A DNA stretch of 64,000 nt from assembly GCF_017094525.1 (NCBI RefSeq), contig NZ_CP064788.1, positions 1,101,030-1,165,029 of the forward strand, in the 5' to 3' direction. Made by a program: the position numbers and the translations under genes. This document shows positions 1 to 8,048 of this stretch, one piece after another; the first letter of the stretch is position 1, and every line of letters starts with the position of its first letter. The notes below the pieces were generated by a model. That model made no database searches. It worked only from the letters and a program-made list of their open reading frames with translations, and had not been told where the DNA came from. This DNA comes from Halapricum desulfuricans (GTDB taxonomy: Archaea > Halobacteriota > Halobacteria > Halobacteriales > Haloarculaceae).

Positions 1-861
1 ATCGAGGCGCGGCCGCTCGAAGTCATCAGTCGACAGCGTTGAGTCCAGCCCGACGCTCAGAACATGTTCGGTCTCAGTGGTGACGGGATCTTTCGAGACG
101 CCGGCAGCGTACCGGGGCGCGAACAGCGCGTCCGTCTCGGCGCGGCGGCCGCCCGTCTCGAAATAGTAGTCGTAGAACAATCCCTCCGTGCTGATCGCCC
201 CGGGCTGGGGCGTGTACCCTTGCTCGATGTTCTCCCGAAAGTTCGTCGCGTCTTTCCCGCCGCCAGTCGCCAGTCCTATCGTGTCTGACGACGATGCCAT
301 CATCGAGTGTTCCATACTCTCGATGCTAGGCTCGCGCTCCCCGTCGGCCGGGAGATGCAGGTCGCGGTCGTCGAAGACCTCCCCACAGTTGTCACAGACG
401 TAGTCCGGCGCCGTATGTCGCGTTCGGTCGTCCCGATCCATCGGCTGCCAGTCGTCAACTGTCTCGCGGTCAGCGCGAACGAGCCGCGTCTGCTCTGTCG
501 CGATGAAAAACGGGTCGTCGATCCCCAACTCCGCAACAGCCTGTCGAAGTGATGCCGGTGCGGCGTCGATCGCGACGGCGTGGCGCAGTTGTGCGTCGCA
601 GTTCGGGCAGCGTTCGTCGCTCGGGTCCGCGGCGGCTGTCGGCACGCAGTACCGCACCTCGGTGACCTCGTAACGGCGTCCGGTCTGGAGGCCGTGGACG
701 TCGCAGTCGGCAGCGGCTGGAACCAGCAGCGTCTGCGTCGTTTCGTCGCCATCGAACGACAGTCGATGGACGCTGGTTCCATCGATGTTGATCGTGCGGC
801 GCGTGATGAAAGCACCCGTGAAGTCGGTCCGCTCGCCGTCGGCGGTATGTGTTGCTGACAT
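1..861 (-). CDS. VWA-associated zinc-ribbon protein, N-terminal part (runs off left edge)
   Basis: 287 codons are in the window and the gene continues past base 1. The ATG at 861 is the only start giving the full open frame. Two CxxC pairs (CPNC near residues 85-88 and CDNC near 156-159) look like zinc ribbons. At about residues 197-237 come the motifs GGGKDATNFRENIEQG and TEGLFYDYYFETG. From memory of the family, these precede the von Willebrand factor A domain in haloarchaeal VWA proteins, so the VWA domain itself should lie outside the window. The role is unknown; such proteins bind metal and partner proteins. It is divergent from the ATPase gene at 1125. Confidence 0.7.
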   Translation of the reverse strand, partial: MSATHTADGERTDFTGAFITRRTINIDGTSVHRLSFDGDETTQTLLVPAAADCDVHGLQTGRRYEVTEVRYCVPTAAADPSDERCPNCDAQLRHAVAIDAAPASLRQAVAELGIDDPFFIATEQTRLVRADRETVDDWQPMDRDDRTRHTAPDYVCDNCGEVFDDRDLHLPADGEREPSIESMEHSMMASSSDTIGLATGGGKDATNFRENIEQGYTPQPGAISTEGLFYDYYFETGGRRAETDALFAPRYAAGVSKDPVTTETEHVLSVGLDSTLSTDDFERPRLD

Positions 862-1124
862 AGGTTCCTCCCCTTTGAGTCGTACCGGCCGCACTGTCTC
901 CGGAACAGTTGGATGACGCTCCCATCCTGAACAAAGACATCCTATTGTGCCTTTTCTGGCCGGGACACCCAACAATATGTTCTTTAGTGGCATAAATCCT
1001 TCGACAAGGGGAACACTATTGTGGGTAGCGCTCTGATAACGGACAATACGATGTCGATAATCCGGCGGACGGATCAACGCGACGACCACCCAGCAATCCA
1101 CAGCTACGGCTGCGTCACATAGCC
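862..1124. promoter_or_regulatory. Divergent intergenic region with AT-rich promoter stretch
   Basis: This 263-bp gap separates two outward-reading genes and is clearly AT-richer than its flanks, especially about 940-1060. A 23-codon ATG-to-TAG reading frame at 1051-1122 ends just before the ATPase start; it has no recognisable content and I do not call it a gene. Promoters for both neighbours must lie here, but no single box is unambiguous. Confidence 0.4.
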
Positions 1125-2696
1125 ATGTCTGCCGACATTCAGGACGCGCTGGTCCGGGCGCTCGCCGACCACAACCCGTGGTGGCAAGCTGGCGCCGCAG
1201 CACTTCAGGGAGAGCTGCCCGACCGGCAGAAAAGCGACTTCTACCACCTCGTACGGCCCGACGAAGCGTCGACGCAGTTCGAGGACGCGACGGTGTTCGG
1301 GCTCGTCGGTCGCCACGGCGTCGGCAAGACCACGCTCCTCAAGCAATTCATCCACCTCCAACTGCAGCAGGGTGTCGAGCCGGAGCGATTCCTCTACGTC
1401 CCCTTCGACGCAAACGCGCTCTATCAGCTCCACTCGGCCGACCAGCTCCAGCAGGTCTTCCGGTATTACGAAAGCCGTGTCCTCGGCCGGCTCGACGACC
1501 CGGCTCCACACTTCGTGATCCTCGACGATGTCCACCGGGTCGCCCACAGCGATAAACGGAGTGTCGATGGCTGGGGCACCGTCGTCCGCGACGCCCTCGC
1601 TGACGAACAAGGTCGAAACGTCGTCGTCGCGGCCGGCGCGACCGAGCAGGTCAACGGTGAACTCGACCGCGTCGGCTTCGACTCTGACGCGTACCACACG
1701 CAGCCGATCCTCCCCGAGAAATTCCGTGATTACATCTTCACCCGCTATCCCGATCTCGAAGACGGGGACACGCGTGTCAGTCCGACCCCGCTGCGCGCCG
1801 GCGACGGCAGCCTGCCGCACGCGCTCGAAACCGGCGAGACAGAGGCACTCGTGGAGACGCTCCGCGACCAGCACCAACGTGTCGCAGACGTGTCTCGCCG
1901 CCTCCAGTCCCAGGTCGCTCACTATCTGACGCTGGGCGGCGTCCTCAGCTACGTTGCGGACGGTTCTGCCGTCGATGCCTCCGACATCGGGGCCGACGCC
2001 TACCAGTTACTCTACCGGAACCTGACGGCGACGCTCTATCAGGACGCACCGAGCCTGGACTCGATGCGGACGATCGCGGATCTCGAACGGCTGTGTGCGC
2101 TCGCCGCGCGCAACCGTGGTCGCGAACCGATCCGGTTCCAGCGTCTCGTGGACCTGTTTGATGTCGATCGCCGCACGATCCGCGACAGTTACCTGTCTGT
2201 CCTCGAAAAACTGTTCGTCCTGACCGCGGTCACCGAGTACGACAACCAGCGCCCGCGATCGACGCGGCTGTATCTCCGTGATACGGGGCTGGTCTCGGCA
2301 CTGGAAAACAAGACCCCCCGTGCAGCACTGGACGATCTGGATTACGAAGCCGATCTCGCCCGGATCGCGGCGTTTGACCACACGATGCGGCTTTCCTACG
2401 GGGTGAACGCCGCGCAAGGGAATCCGGAACCACCGTCAGTGCAATATTGGCGGGGCCGGAACGGCGAAGTCGATTATGTCTTCGAAGTCGGTAGTACACC
2501 AGTTCCAGTCGCCCTTGCCTACCGATCCAGCGCTCGTGAGAACAAGTATGAAGCACTGGCAGAATTCAGAGATCACTATCAGGCACCAATCGGCTTGCTC
2601 GTCACTGGAGAGACGAGTGGCCGCATTGAGCCCGTGATGCAGCGGGATTCAAGCGTGATCGAACTGCCGTACTGGCTGTATCTCCTGCTATGCTGA
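1125..2696 (+). CDS. AAA ATPase with DUF4143-like C-terminal domain
   Basis: A 523-residue protein. Walker A (GRHGVGKTT) is at about residues 62-70 and Walker B (FVILDDVHR) at about 130-138. The C-terminal third carries a helix-turn-helix-like stretch (VDRRTIRDSYLSVLEKL) and then a restriction-nuclease-like segment (YWRGRNGEVDYVFEV) typical of DUF4143. Proteins of this build are common in archaea as stand-alone ATPases of unknown role and often sit in variable regions, which fits the broken genes downstream. It has no operon partner. The predicted domain order is normal and the frame is intact. Confidence 0.8.
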   Translation: MSADIQDALVRALADHNPWWQAGAAALQGELPDRQKSDFYHLVRPDEASTQFEDATVFGLVGRHGVGKTTLLKQFIHLQLQQGVEPERFLYVPFDANALYQLHSADQLQQVFRYYESRVLGRLDDPAPHFVILDDVHRVAHSDKRSVDGWGTVVRDALADEQGRNVVVAAGATEQVNGELDRVGFDSDAYHTQPILPEKFRDYIFTRYPDLEDGDTRVSPTPLRAGDGSLPHALETGETEALVETLRDQHQRVADVSRRLQSQVAHYLTLGGVLSYVADGSAVDASDIGADAYQLLYRNLTATLYQDAPSLDSMRTIADLERLCALAARNRGREPIRFQRLVDLFDVDRRTIRDSYLSVLEKLFVLTAVTEYDNQRPRSTRLYLRDTGLVSALENKTPRAALDDLDYEADLARIAAFDHTMRLSYGVNAAQGNPEPPSVQYWRGRNGEVDYVFEVGSTPVPVALAYRSSARENKYEALAEFRDHYQAPIGLLVTGETSGRIEPVMQRDSSVIELPYWLYLLLC

Positions 2697-2783
2697 CGAC
2701 GGCCCAGAGTGAAGCTTCAACTCCCGACGTGTGAGTTCCACACCAGGTTCTTGCGGGGAAGAACGCACTTTGACAAAAATGAT

Positions 2784-3141
2784 GTGCAAGATGTAGAGCA
2801 TATCTGCAGCACTGAATGACAACTCGCCCCAATCGAGACGCTTGCTATCCAGTCTGCCACCCGATGAACCTCTCAAACCCAAGAGTAAAGCCGAGAAAGG
2901 CGACAGCGAACACGAACCAACGGAACACATCGAAGGTGCCAGTGAACGCAAGCACGTTGAAAATGTACGACAACGATGCACCAACGAATGCAGCGACGTA
3001 GAGGTTCCGTCGGATGTCCATGCAGGTACTTCTAACGACAGTGTGTTAATTCTTCCCCAGTGTCATACGAATGCGTACTTTGATTGTCGAGTACATCTCA
3101 CGAATTCCTTCGGTGCTGTACACGCGCCCTACATCTTGCAC
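2784..3141. mobile_element. 358-bp unit bounded by imperfect inverted repeats (MITE-like)
   Basis: The left end (2784-2819, starting GTGCAAGATGTAG) and the reverse complement of the right end (3106-3141) match at 28 of 36 positions without gaps, with the outer 13 bases identical. The repeat stops sharply at the outer edges, as terminal inverted repeats do. The interior carries one small membrane-protein frame on the minus strand. No target-site duplication is evident. It could be a small mobile cassette or two facing regulatory sites. Confidence 0.5.
2845..3021 (-). CDS. Small two-helix membrane protein (58 aa)
   Basis: ATG at 3021 and TAG at 2845 give 58 residues starting MDIRRNLYVAAFVGASLSYI. 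Two hydrophobic segments (about residues 8-27 and 32-49) are joined by a short polar turn, and the C-terminus is RFIGWQTG. The hydrophobic pattern fits only this frame, which is shorter than a usual ORF cut-off. It lies wholly inside the inverted-repeat unit 2784-3141. I do not recognise a named family. Function unknown; probably a membrane-embedded accessory protein. Confidence 0.55.
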   Translation of the reverse strand: MDIRRNLYVAAFVGASLSYIFNVLAFTGTFDVFRWFVFAVAFLGFTLGFERFIGWQTG

Positions 3142-3264
3142 GCCTCACAGGGTGCAGCTTCTATTTGGCAGGCAAGAAGTCGGATCAAGCTCACAACCCA
3201 CAATGAAGTACCACTGAACTAGGTGTCGGAACAGTTTCCTCGGTCCTCTACGGAGTACGAATCG

Positions 3265-3663
3265 ATGAAGACGGCGCTCGTGACCGGCGCTGGCTCAGGA
3301 ATCGGACGCGCCACCGCTGAAAAGTTAGCCAGTAATGGATGGCGGGTCTATGCTACCGATATTGACGCCGACGGCCTCGAAACCGTCGAAGGCTGTGTCA
3401 CGGAGACAGTGGACGTCACCGACACAGCCGACATCGAGCGGCTCCGTGCACAGATCGCCGACGACGTTGGTGGGTTGGACTGTGTGGTCGCAAACGCAGG
3501 GCTTGCCCAACTCGGCCCTGTCGCCGATCTGCCGAACGAACACCTCGAAGCCCAGTTCGACGTCAACGTCCACGGCGTCCACCGGACCGTGCAGTCACTC
3601 GGACACCGAACAGCCATCAAAGCGTTTGCCGCGTTGCACCGCGTCCGAACCTACGTCCAATGA
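3265..3663 (+). pseudogene. Short-chain dehydrogenase, truncated after the Rossmann half
   Basis: Starting at ATG 3265 (MKTALVTGAGSGIGRA), the frame has the SDR glycine-rich TGxxxGIG motif, DVTD, and the NAG motif (VVANAGLA) up to about residue 105. The catalytic Ser and Tyr-x-x-x-Lys region that should follow is absent. Homology stops after VHRTVQS and a 20-residue tail ends the frame at 132 aa, against about 250 normally. A GTG at 3223 gives a longer but unlikely start. The stop overlaps the next gene's ATG by four bases. The simplest reading is an internal deletion that removed the active-site half but kept the coupled junction. A working enzyme is very unlikely. Confidence 0.7.
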
Positions 3664-4379
3664 CGTCACAAGCGACCATTTCGACCGGACACACGTTTCA
3701 GCTGCCGGCACAGCTATCGGCATCGATCGTCGGCGCTGTCTTCCCCGCAGATCGTGGTGCTGTCGCGACGCTGCTGCCCGCAGGACTCGAACCGATTCGA
3801 GCGACACGGACACGGGCGGCACTGACAGTGCTGGCCGTCACGTACGACCGCGTCGGCGAGGACACGATCGATCCATACGACGAGGTCGGTGTGCTCATTC
3901 CAGCGGTCGAGACCGGCACACGGACGTGGCCGTATCTGTCCGGACTTCGCCGCGGCGTCAGTGGGTACGTCTACACGCTCCCGGTCTCGACCGAACCAGC
4001 CCGAGCATTCGGCGTGGATATCTGGGGGTATCCGAAACTCGTCGCCGAGATCGACCTGCGAGACACGGGCCGCATACGGCACGCGACTGTCATCGCCGAC
4101 GGGCAACAGATCATCTCTTTCGAGGGGTGGCGACCACCGACGATACCAGCACGGCTGTCCGGCTACAACTACACCGTCAAAGACGAGCAACTACTCCGAG
4201 AGAAGACGCGACTCTCCGGCAGCGTCGGGATGTGGCCCCGAGGTCACGCTGAGCTTGCGTTCGGCAAACACCCGATCGGACAGCGACTCGCCAACGTCGC
4301 AGTCGATGAACGGCCGCTGTACACCGTTGCCGCCGACTGTGATTTCGAGATTGAAGCTGGTTCTGCAATCCAGTCGTAG
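3660..4379 (+). CDS. Acetoacetate decarboxylase family protein
   Basis: 239 residues matching the acetoacetate decarboxylase (ADC) fold family: FPADRGAVATLLPAGLEPI near the N-terminus, GVDIWGYPKLVAEIDL in the middle and a WPRGHAELAFGKHPIGQRL segment late. The family includes true decarboxylases (Schiff-base lysine) and relatives with other aldol or lyase reactions. The lysine in the GYPK motif is present, but substrate cannot be told from sequence. The start overlaps the stop of the truncated SDR (ATGA), suggesting an original two-gene operon for a ketone or polyketide-like substrate. Confidence 0.75.
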   Translation: MTSQATISTGHTFQLPAQLSASIVGAVFPADRGAVATLLPAGLEPIRATRTRAALTVLAVTYDRVGEDTIDPYDEVGVLIPAVETGTRTWPYLSGLRRGVSGYVYTLPVSTEPARAFGVDIWGYPKLVAEIDLRDTGRIRHATVIADGQQIISFEGWRPPTIPARLSGYNYTVKDEQLLREKTRLSGSVGMWPRGHAELAFGKHPIGQRLANVAVDERPLYTVAADCDFEIEAGSAIQS

Positions 4380-4384
4380 CACAA

Positions 4385-4475
4385 ACGCAGGCATTGACTT
4401 CCTCCACACGGCTGAACGGGTGGATTTTCGCCTTGCTACCGCTGTAAGGCTGCTGACCACAGATGCGTGAGGGGA
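4385..4475 (-). mobile_element. Remnant of an IS200/IS605 (TnpB-type) element right end
   Basis: On the minus strand the stretch reads GGTAGCAAGG, then a short imperfect hairpin (CCACCCG..TTCAG..CGTGTGG), then GGAGGAAGTCAA. This order, with a GTAGCAAGG-type lead, hairpin and GGAAGTCAA end, is what I recall at the 3' ends of many haloarchaeal tnpB elements, where the guide-like reRNA also ends. No tnpB coding sequence remains. It starts a few bases after the stop of the ADC-like gene. Identification is by motif recall only. Confidence 0.4.
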
Positions 4476-4533
4476 CGACGTCCACCGAGAGCAATCCGCT
4501 GGCAAGAGCGCCCCCAGCATAGAGTACGGTCCT

Positions 4534-5199
4534 TCAGAGTCGGCGTCGGATTTCGTCGATGACGACCGGGGGCAAATCAAGTGTCGCCAGCAGTTCACGG
4601 CGTTGGTCGGCACTGCCGTACCCGGCAACGAACCCGTTGAGGCGCGCAGCGACCGTCGACGCAGTGAACGCGTCACCGTACAGCGCTTCGAGTTCATCGG
4701 CAACGACTGGGACAGTCCGGAGTTCGTATTTCTGATGGTAGTCTTCGGCTTCGTAGAACTGGTCGAGTATCTCCACAGCGGTGGCGACTGATTGGCCGGT
4801 CCGGTCAGCCAGCGCTGCCCGCGATCGTTCTGCGATTGCCCGCTTTGTGTCGTCGTGAGCGAGGATGACACTACGGTACTGGCGTTTTTGCTCGGTTGCC
4901 CAGTTATGATTCGCCCAGACGACCTCCAGCAGTTCGTCGTAGGTCCACTGATCGGGATCGTACTCGATCTGGACGACTTCAGTGTGATCGTCCAATGCGT
5001 GGTACGTGGGGTTACGTGACGTTCCGCCGGCGTAGCCGACTCGCGTCCGAACGACCCCCTCCCGAGCACCGAACAGCGCGTCCGGTCCCCAGAAACACCC
5101 CATTCCAAATGTGGCCATCTCAGTCTCTGCTGGCAACAACGCGTCAGCGTCTCGCGCCAGCGGCGACGACTGGTCCGTCGGTAACGCAGTGGAAGGCAT
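4534..5199 (-). CDS. msrA: Peptide-methionine (S)-S-oxide reductase MsrA
   Basis: Reduces methionine-S-sulfoxide in proteins. The catalytic motif GCFWG occurs in ATFGMGCFWGPDALF at about residues 29-43 and is followed by the usual RVGYAGG and PTYHAL segments; the EDYHQKYE region closes the MsrA domain. From the ATG at 5199 the protein has 221 residues. An in-frame start at 5241 would add 14 residues but is less likely. The roughly 40 C-terminal residues (RLNGFVAGYGSADQ onward) extend past the core domain. It is monocistronic and convergent with the IS-like remnant. Confidence 0.9.
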   Translation of the reverse strand: MPSTALPTDQSSPLARDADALLPAETEMATFGMGCFWGPDALFGAREGVVRTRVGYAGGTSRNPTYHALDDHTEVVQIEYDPDQWTYDELLEVVWANHNWATEQKRQYRSVILAHDDTKRAIAERSRAALADRTGQSVATAVEILDQFYEAEDYHQKYELRTVPVVADELEALYGDAFTASTVAARLNGFVAGYGSADQRRELLATLDLPPVVIDEIRRRL

Positions 5200-5589
5200 A
5201 CACAGTATGGGGTACAGCGCAATATGTGTGTATCGCCACACTCAGATCCTCCAGCCCCACCGCAGCCGGGTTCTATTTTCTGGCTCAGCTGAAACACTCA
5301 ACTGATGGTGTTTTTCAGCCGTCGTGCTGCATACAACGCGCGTACCGTCCACTATATACTCAATCGGAGAATCGCGTTCGGACGTGCTGAATCGGCCAAC
5401 AAACCCATCGCGGCTACGAAGGCATTTGAACTCCGCGTCTAATGCCGCCTCCCGGATTGTGAACCACGCCGAGACGTTCCTGCTCGCTCCGCTGCGCGGG
5501 CTGCGACTCGTCTGGTTCAAATCCGTTCGGGAGCATTTTCACGGCTCACCGGCTCGGTCGCGTCGCTCTCTCGCTGGTTCGCAGTAAAA
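5200..5589. other. Non-coding 390-bp gap beside tRNA-Phe
   Basis: No credible coding frame. It contains an AT-rich stretch (TATATACTC near 5351) that could be a promoter for msrA transcription. It also holds an 18-bp copy of the tRNA-Phe 3' end at 5441-5458 and a T-arm-like GGTTCAAATCC near 5515. The composition and tRNA fragments look like the scar of one or more past integrations. Confidence 0.5.
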
Positions 5590-5605
5590 TGCCGCCTCCC
5601 GGATT
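5441..5605. repeat. Direct repeat of the tRNA-Phe 3' end (att-like)
   Basis: The 18 bases AATGCCGCCTCCCGGATT occur at 5441-5458 and again at 5588-5605, where they form the 3' end of tRNA-Phe plus two bases. The second copy continues as the true T-arm; the first diverges after 18 bases. This is the usual footprint of tyrosine-recombinase integration at a tRNA gene. No integrase gene is in the window. Confidence 0.6.
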
Positions 5606-5663
5606 TGAACCGGGGACAGCTCGATCTTCAGTCGAGTGCTCTCCCAGTCTGAGCTAAGGCGGC
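5590..5663 (-). tRNA. tRNA-Phe (GAA)
   Basis: Read on the minus strand from 5663, the acceptor GCCGCCT pairs with AGGCGGC at 5597-5591, with discriminator A at 5590. The D-arm is TAGCTCAGACTGGGAGAGC. The anticodon stem CTCGA/TCGAG encloses CT-GAA-GA, giving anticodon GAA. The T-arm is CCCCGGTTCAAATCCGGG. It is 74 nt long with no intron, and CCA is not encoded. The 3' end is duplicated at 5441-5458. Confidence 0.95.
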
Positions 5664-5822
5664 GCGCATTCCTACGTGCGTGGGACCAAGGAAAAAGGAT
5701 TTCGAATCGATCCCGCTGCCGTCAGGGATGCTTCCGAAAGTGGAAACTGTCGCGACGACTGTGAACGCGCACGTTCGGCCGGGATCGACTTGATTCGTCA
5801 CCGCGAAACTGCCCGCAATCGG

Positions 5823-6641
5823 TCATGGACTCGACGAACCGCTGTCGCCCCGGTTGGGACTCTCCTCCGCCCCCGAGGAATCACTACCGTTCTGTCCGGA
5901 ATTAGTGGGCGGCCCCGAGCGATTGCTGTCGTTCTGTCGGGGGTTGGTGGGTAAATCTGGAGTATTACCGTCGTCCTGTCCGGGACTGTCTTCGGGCGGG
6001 CCCGAGCGATTACTGTCGTTCCGCTCGGATGGGTCTGCAGGGCCTGTGTTCGGTCCCGGTCTGTCTTCAGGCGGGCCACGGTTCGCGGGTGGCCCCACCG
6101 TCGTGAGGTTCCGGGCCATCCTGGCGACTTCGTGTCCGCGGAGTTGCGAGGCGTTCTCCCGGAGTCGGTGGAGTCGCGTCGTGTTCACGCCCGCCTCTCC
6201 GGCGGCCGTCCTGGTCCGCTCAATCGTCGAGTTGAGCGCATCGATCCGTGCCTTCAGCGAGGCGACCTCCCTCGCTTCGGACGGATCACTGAGAGTCGCG
6301 TTCCCGGACGCGTTGTCGAGTTGCGCTTCGAGCGCGTGGAGTCGATCCCGGAGTGCGTTCGCCCGTCGCTCGACCATTTCGGTCCTGTTCGCGTCGCTGT
6401 CGTTGAACTGGGCGAGCCACATGCCTGTCTCGACGCTGCTATCGACGGCCGTCGAGGTAGACGCCATGAACGCGCTGATCTGACTGCCCGTCGTCGCGTT
6501 CGTCTCCTCGGACGGCAGCGGCTCGAACGGGCTCGCTTCCCGGTCGGCGTGTTCGTTGACAGTCGACGCCGCGAGCACTGGCGTCCCTACTCCCACAACC
6601 GCCAGCACGACGACGATTACAACCGTCCAGCGAGGGGCCAT
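5823..6641 (-). CDS. Secreted, Sec-signal protein with coiled coil and Asn/Gly/Pro-rich tail
   Basis: Start is the ATG at 6641; a GTG lies one codon upstream. Residues 5-25 form a signal peptide (WTVVIVVVLAVVGVGTPVLA) with an ALA-like cleavage site. Residues about 40-180 are helical and heptad-rich (RANALRDRLHALEAQLD, ASLKARIDALNSTIERT) with many NxS/T sequons. The last 85 or so residues are low complexity, with a repeated NDSNRSGPP unit. The layout resembles haloarchaeal exported proteins of the DUF7096 type. Function unknown; probably a cell-surface protein that could be N-glycosylated. Confidence 0.75.
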   Translation of the reverse strand: MAPRWTVVIVVVLAVVGVGTPVLAASTVNEHADREASPFEPLPSEETNATTGSQISAFMASTSTAVDSSVETGMWLAQFNDSDANRTEMVERRANALRDRLHALEAQLDNASGNATLSDPSEAREVASLKARIDALNSTIERTRTAAGEAGVNTTRLHRLRENASQLRGHEVARMARNLTTVGPPANRGPPEDRPGPNTGPADPSERNDSNRSGPPEDSPGQDDGNTPDLPTNPRQNDSNRSGPPTNSGQNGSDSSGAEESPNRGDSGSSSP

Positions 6642-6817
6642 CACGACGTGTATTGATCCGGATCACGTAAAAACCCGGACTTTCGTTCGGACTGTTCAGA
6701 TCTCCCATCTTGGCCCTTGAATGGGGCGGAGAGCGTTTATAAATCCATCTAAGTCGATATCGCGACCAGAACAGAGACGGGCAGAACGATGTATTGACGG
6801 TGTCGGGGTGAGACTTT

Positions 6818-7435
6818 TCAAAAGAACTGGAACAGATCGTCCCGGCCGGCCTCGTGGAGGTGGTGTCGGACGGCCGCCTCGAGCGCGCCGAGGTTACCGC
6901 GCTTGGCGCTGATCGGTGCAATCGTCTCCTGCCACTGTTTCCAGGGGGGATACAGCCCCAGTCGGTCACAGAGATCGTTCAGCCGCTGGTCGCGGTCGTC
7001 GACCTTGTCCATCTTGTTGACAGCGACAACTGGGGGGACACCCACATCCCGCAGGAAGTGAAACATCTCGACGTCGTGTGGAATCTCGTCTTCGCCGGAG
7101 TGGCGGTCGATGATGTCGATCACGCTCTTGCCGTCGACGACGAGGATTCCGACGAGGATCTTCTCGGCGTTGTCCTCGACGTATCGAACCACGTCGGTCT
7201 TGATCTGCTCGCGGACGTCCTCGGGGACGCCTTTCATGAAGCCGAAGCCGGGCAGGTCGCTGATCACGAAGTCCTCGCTGGCCCAGTCGTAGTGGTTGGG
7301 TTCGCGCGTGACACCCGGCCGCTGACCCGTATCGAAGGTGTGGCCGGTCAACTCGCGCATCAGCGTGGACTTGCCGACGTTGGATCGCCCGACGAGGACG
7401 ACCTCCGCGTCACGGTCCGGCCGCGTCTCAAACAT
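6818..7435 (-). CDS. engB: GTP-binding protein EngB
   Basis: A 205-residue TRAFAC GTPase implicated in ribosome assembly. G1 is GRSNVGKS (residues 16-23), G3 is DLPGFG and G4 is NKMD; the RPGVTR switch-I threonine is present. Length and motif spacing match archaeal EngB. It is monocistronic, followed downstream by the secreted protein gene on the same strand with a gap of more than 170 bp. Confidence 0.92.
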   Translation of the reverse strand: MFETRPDRDAEVVLVGRSNVGKSTLMRELTGHTFDTGQRPGVTREPNHYDWASEDFVISDLPGFGFMKGVPEDVREQIKTDVVRYVEDNAEKILVGILVVDGKSVIDIIDRHSGEDEIPHDVEMFHFLRDVGVPPVVAVNKMDKVDDRDQRLNDLCDRLGLYPPWKQWQETIAPISAKRGNLGALEAAVRHHLHEAGRDDLFQFF

Positions 7436-7519
7436 ACCGGGAGATAGCGCTCCGGTGCCGAAAAACCTGTCTGGTTCGTCGCGACGGGCGGAAACCGTGT
7501 ATTCCTACGCTCCTCGCCA

Positions 7520-7939
7520 TCAGTACTCCGGACGCTGACCGCGAATGATATCCCCGAGGTGTTGCTGTTCGTCGGCGAGCAATTCAGTGATGTCGTCGGC
7601 GGTGATGATCCCGACGAGAGTGCCGTCCTCACTGATGGGGAGCCGTCGGATCCCGTGGTCAGCCATGAGAGTGGCTGCCTCGTAGAAGCCAGCGTCGGGC
7701 TCGGCCGTGTAGAGGTCGTCGGTCATCACGTCTTCGGCAGTCATTCCGGTCGGGTCGTCCGCTTCCCCGAGGACGCGAACAGCCAGATCCCGGTCCGTGA
7801 CGATGCCGACTGGCGTCTCGTCGTTCGTGATCACGATACTTCCCACGTGTTCCTCGCCCATGGTCGCTGCGAGATCGGTCACAGGCGTTTCGGGTCCGGC
7901 TGTGACGACGTCGCTCCGAGCGAGGTCTTCGATTGGCAT
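7520..7939 (-). CDS. Two-CBS-domain protein
   Basis: 139 residues made almost entirely of a tandem CBS pair: residues 8-60 (ETPVTDLAATMGEEHVGSIV, GIVTDRDL) and 68-125 (DVMTDDLYTAEPDAGFYEAA, GIITADDI). CBS pairs bind adenosyl ligands and usually regulate a partner protein; no partner domain is fused here. A start codon at 7939 follows directly after an AT-rich segment (ATAATAGATAGTGATGATTATT, split around 7978-7998) that likely holds the promoter. Confidence 0.88.
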   Translation of the reverse strand: MPIEDLARSDVVTAGPETPVTDLAATMGEEHVGSIVITNDETPVGIVTDRDLAVRVLGEADDPTGMTAEDVMTDDLYTAEPDAGFYEAATLMADHGIRRLPISEDGTLVGIITADDITELLADEQQHLGDIIRGQRPEY

Positions 7940-8048
7940 GTGAACTCACCCCGTATGAATATCGGGCAGGACAAACATAATAGATAGTGATGATTATTGC
8001 TGTGCGGGAGCTCGGGACGATATCGGTGTGCGGGATTGCCGTCTCCGA

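Noticed and set aside
862-925. Possible weak eighth copy of family A upstream of the VWA gene (GTACCGG then CCGGAACAG)
   Set aside because: Only two short blocks match, spacing is off and no arms pair.
2842-3222. Plus-strand frame of 126 codons through the inverted-repeat unit
   Set aside because: Composition is polar and erratic. The minus-strand frame at 2845-3021 has a clear two-helix pattern and an ATG start.
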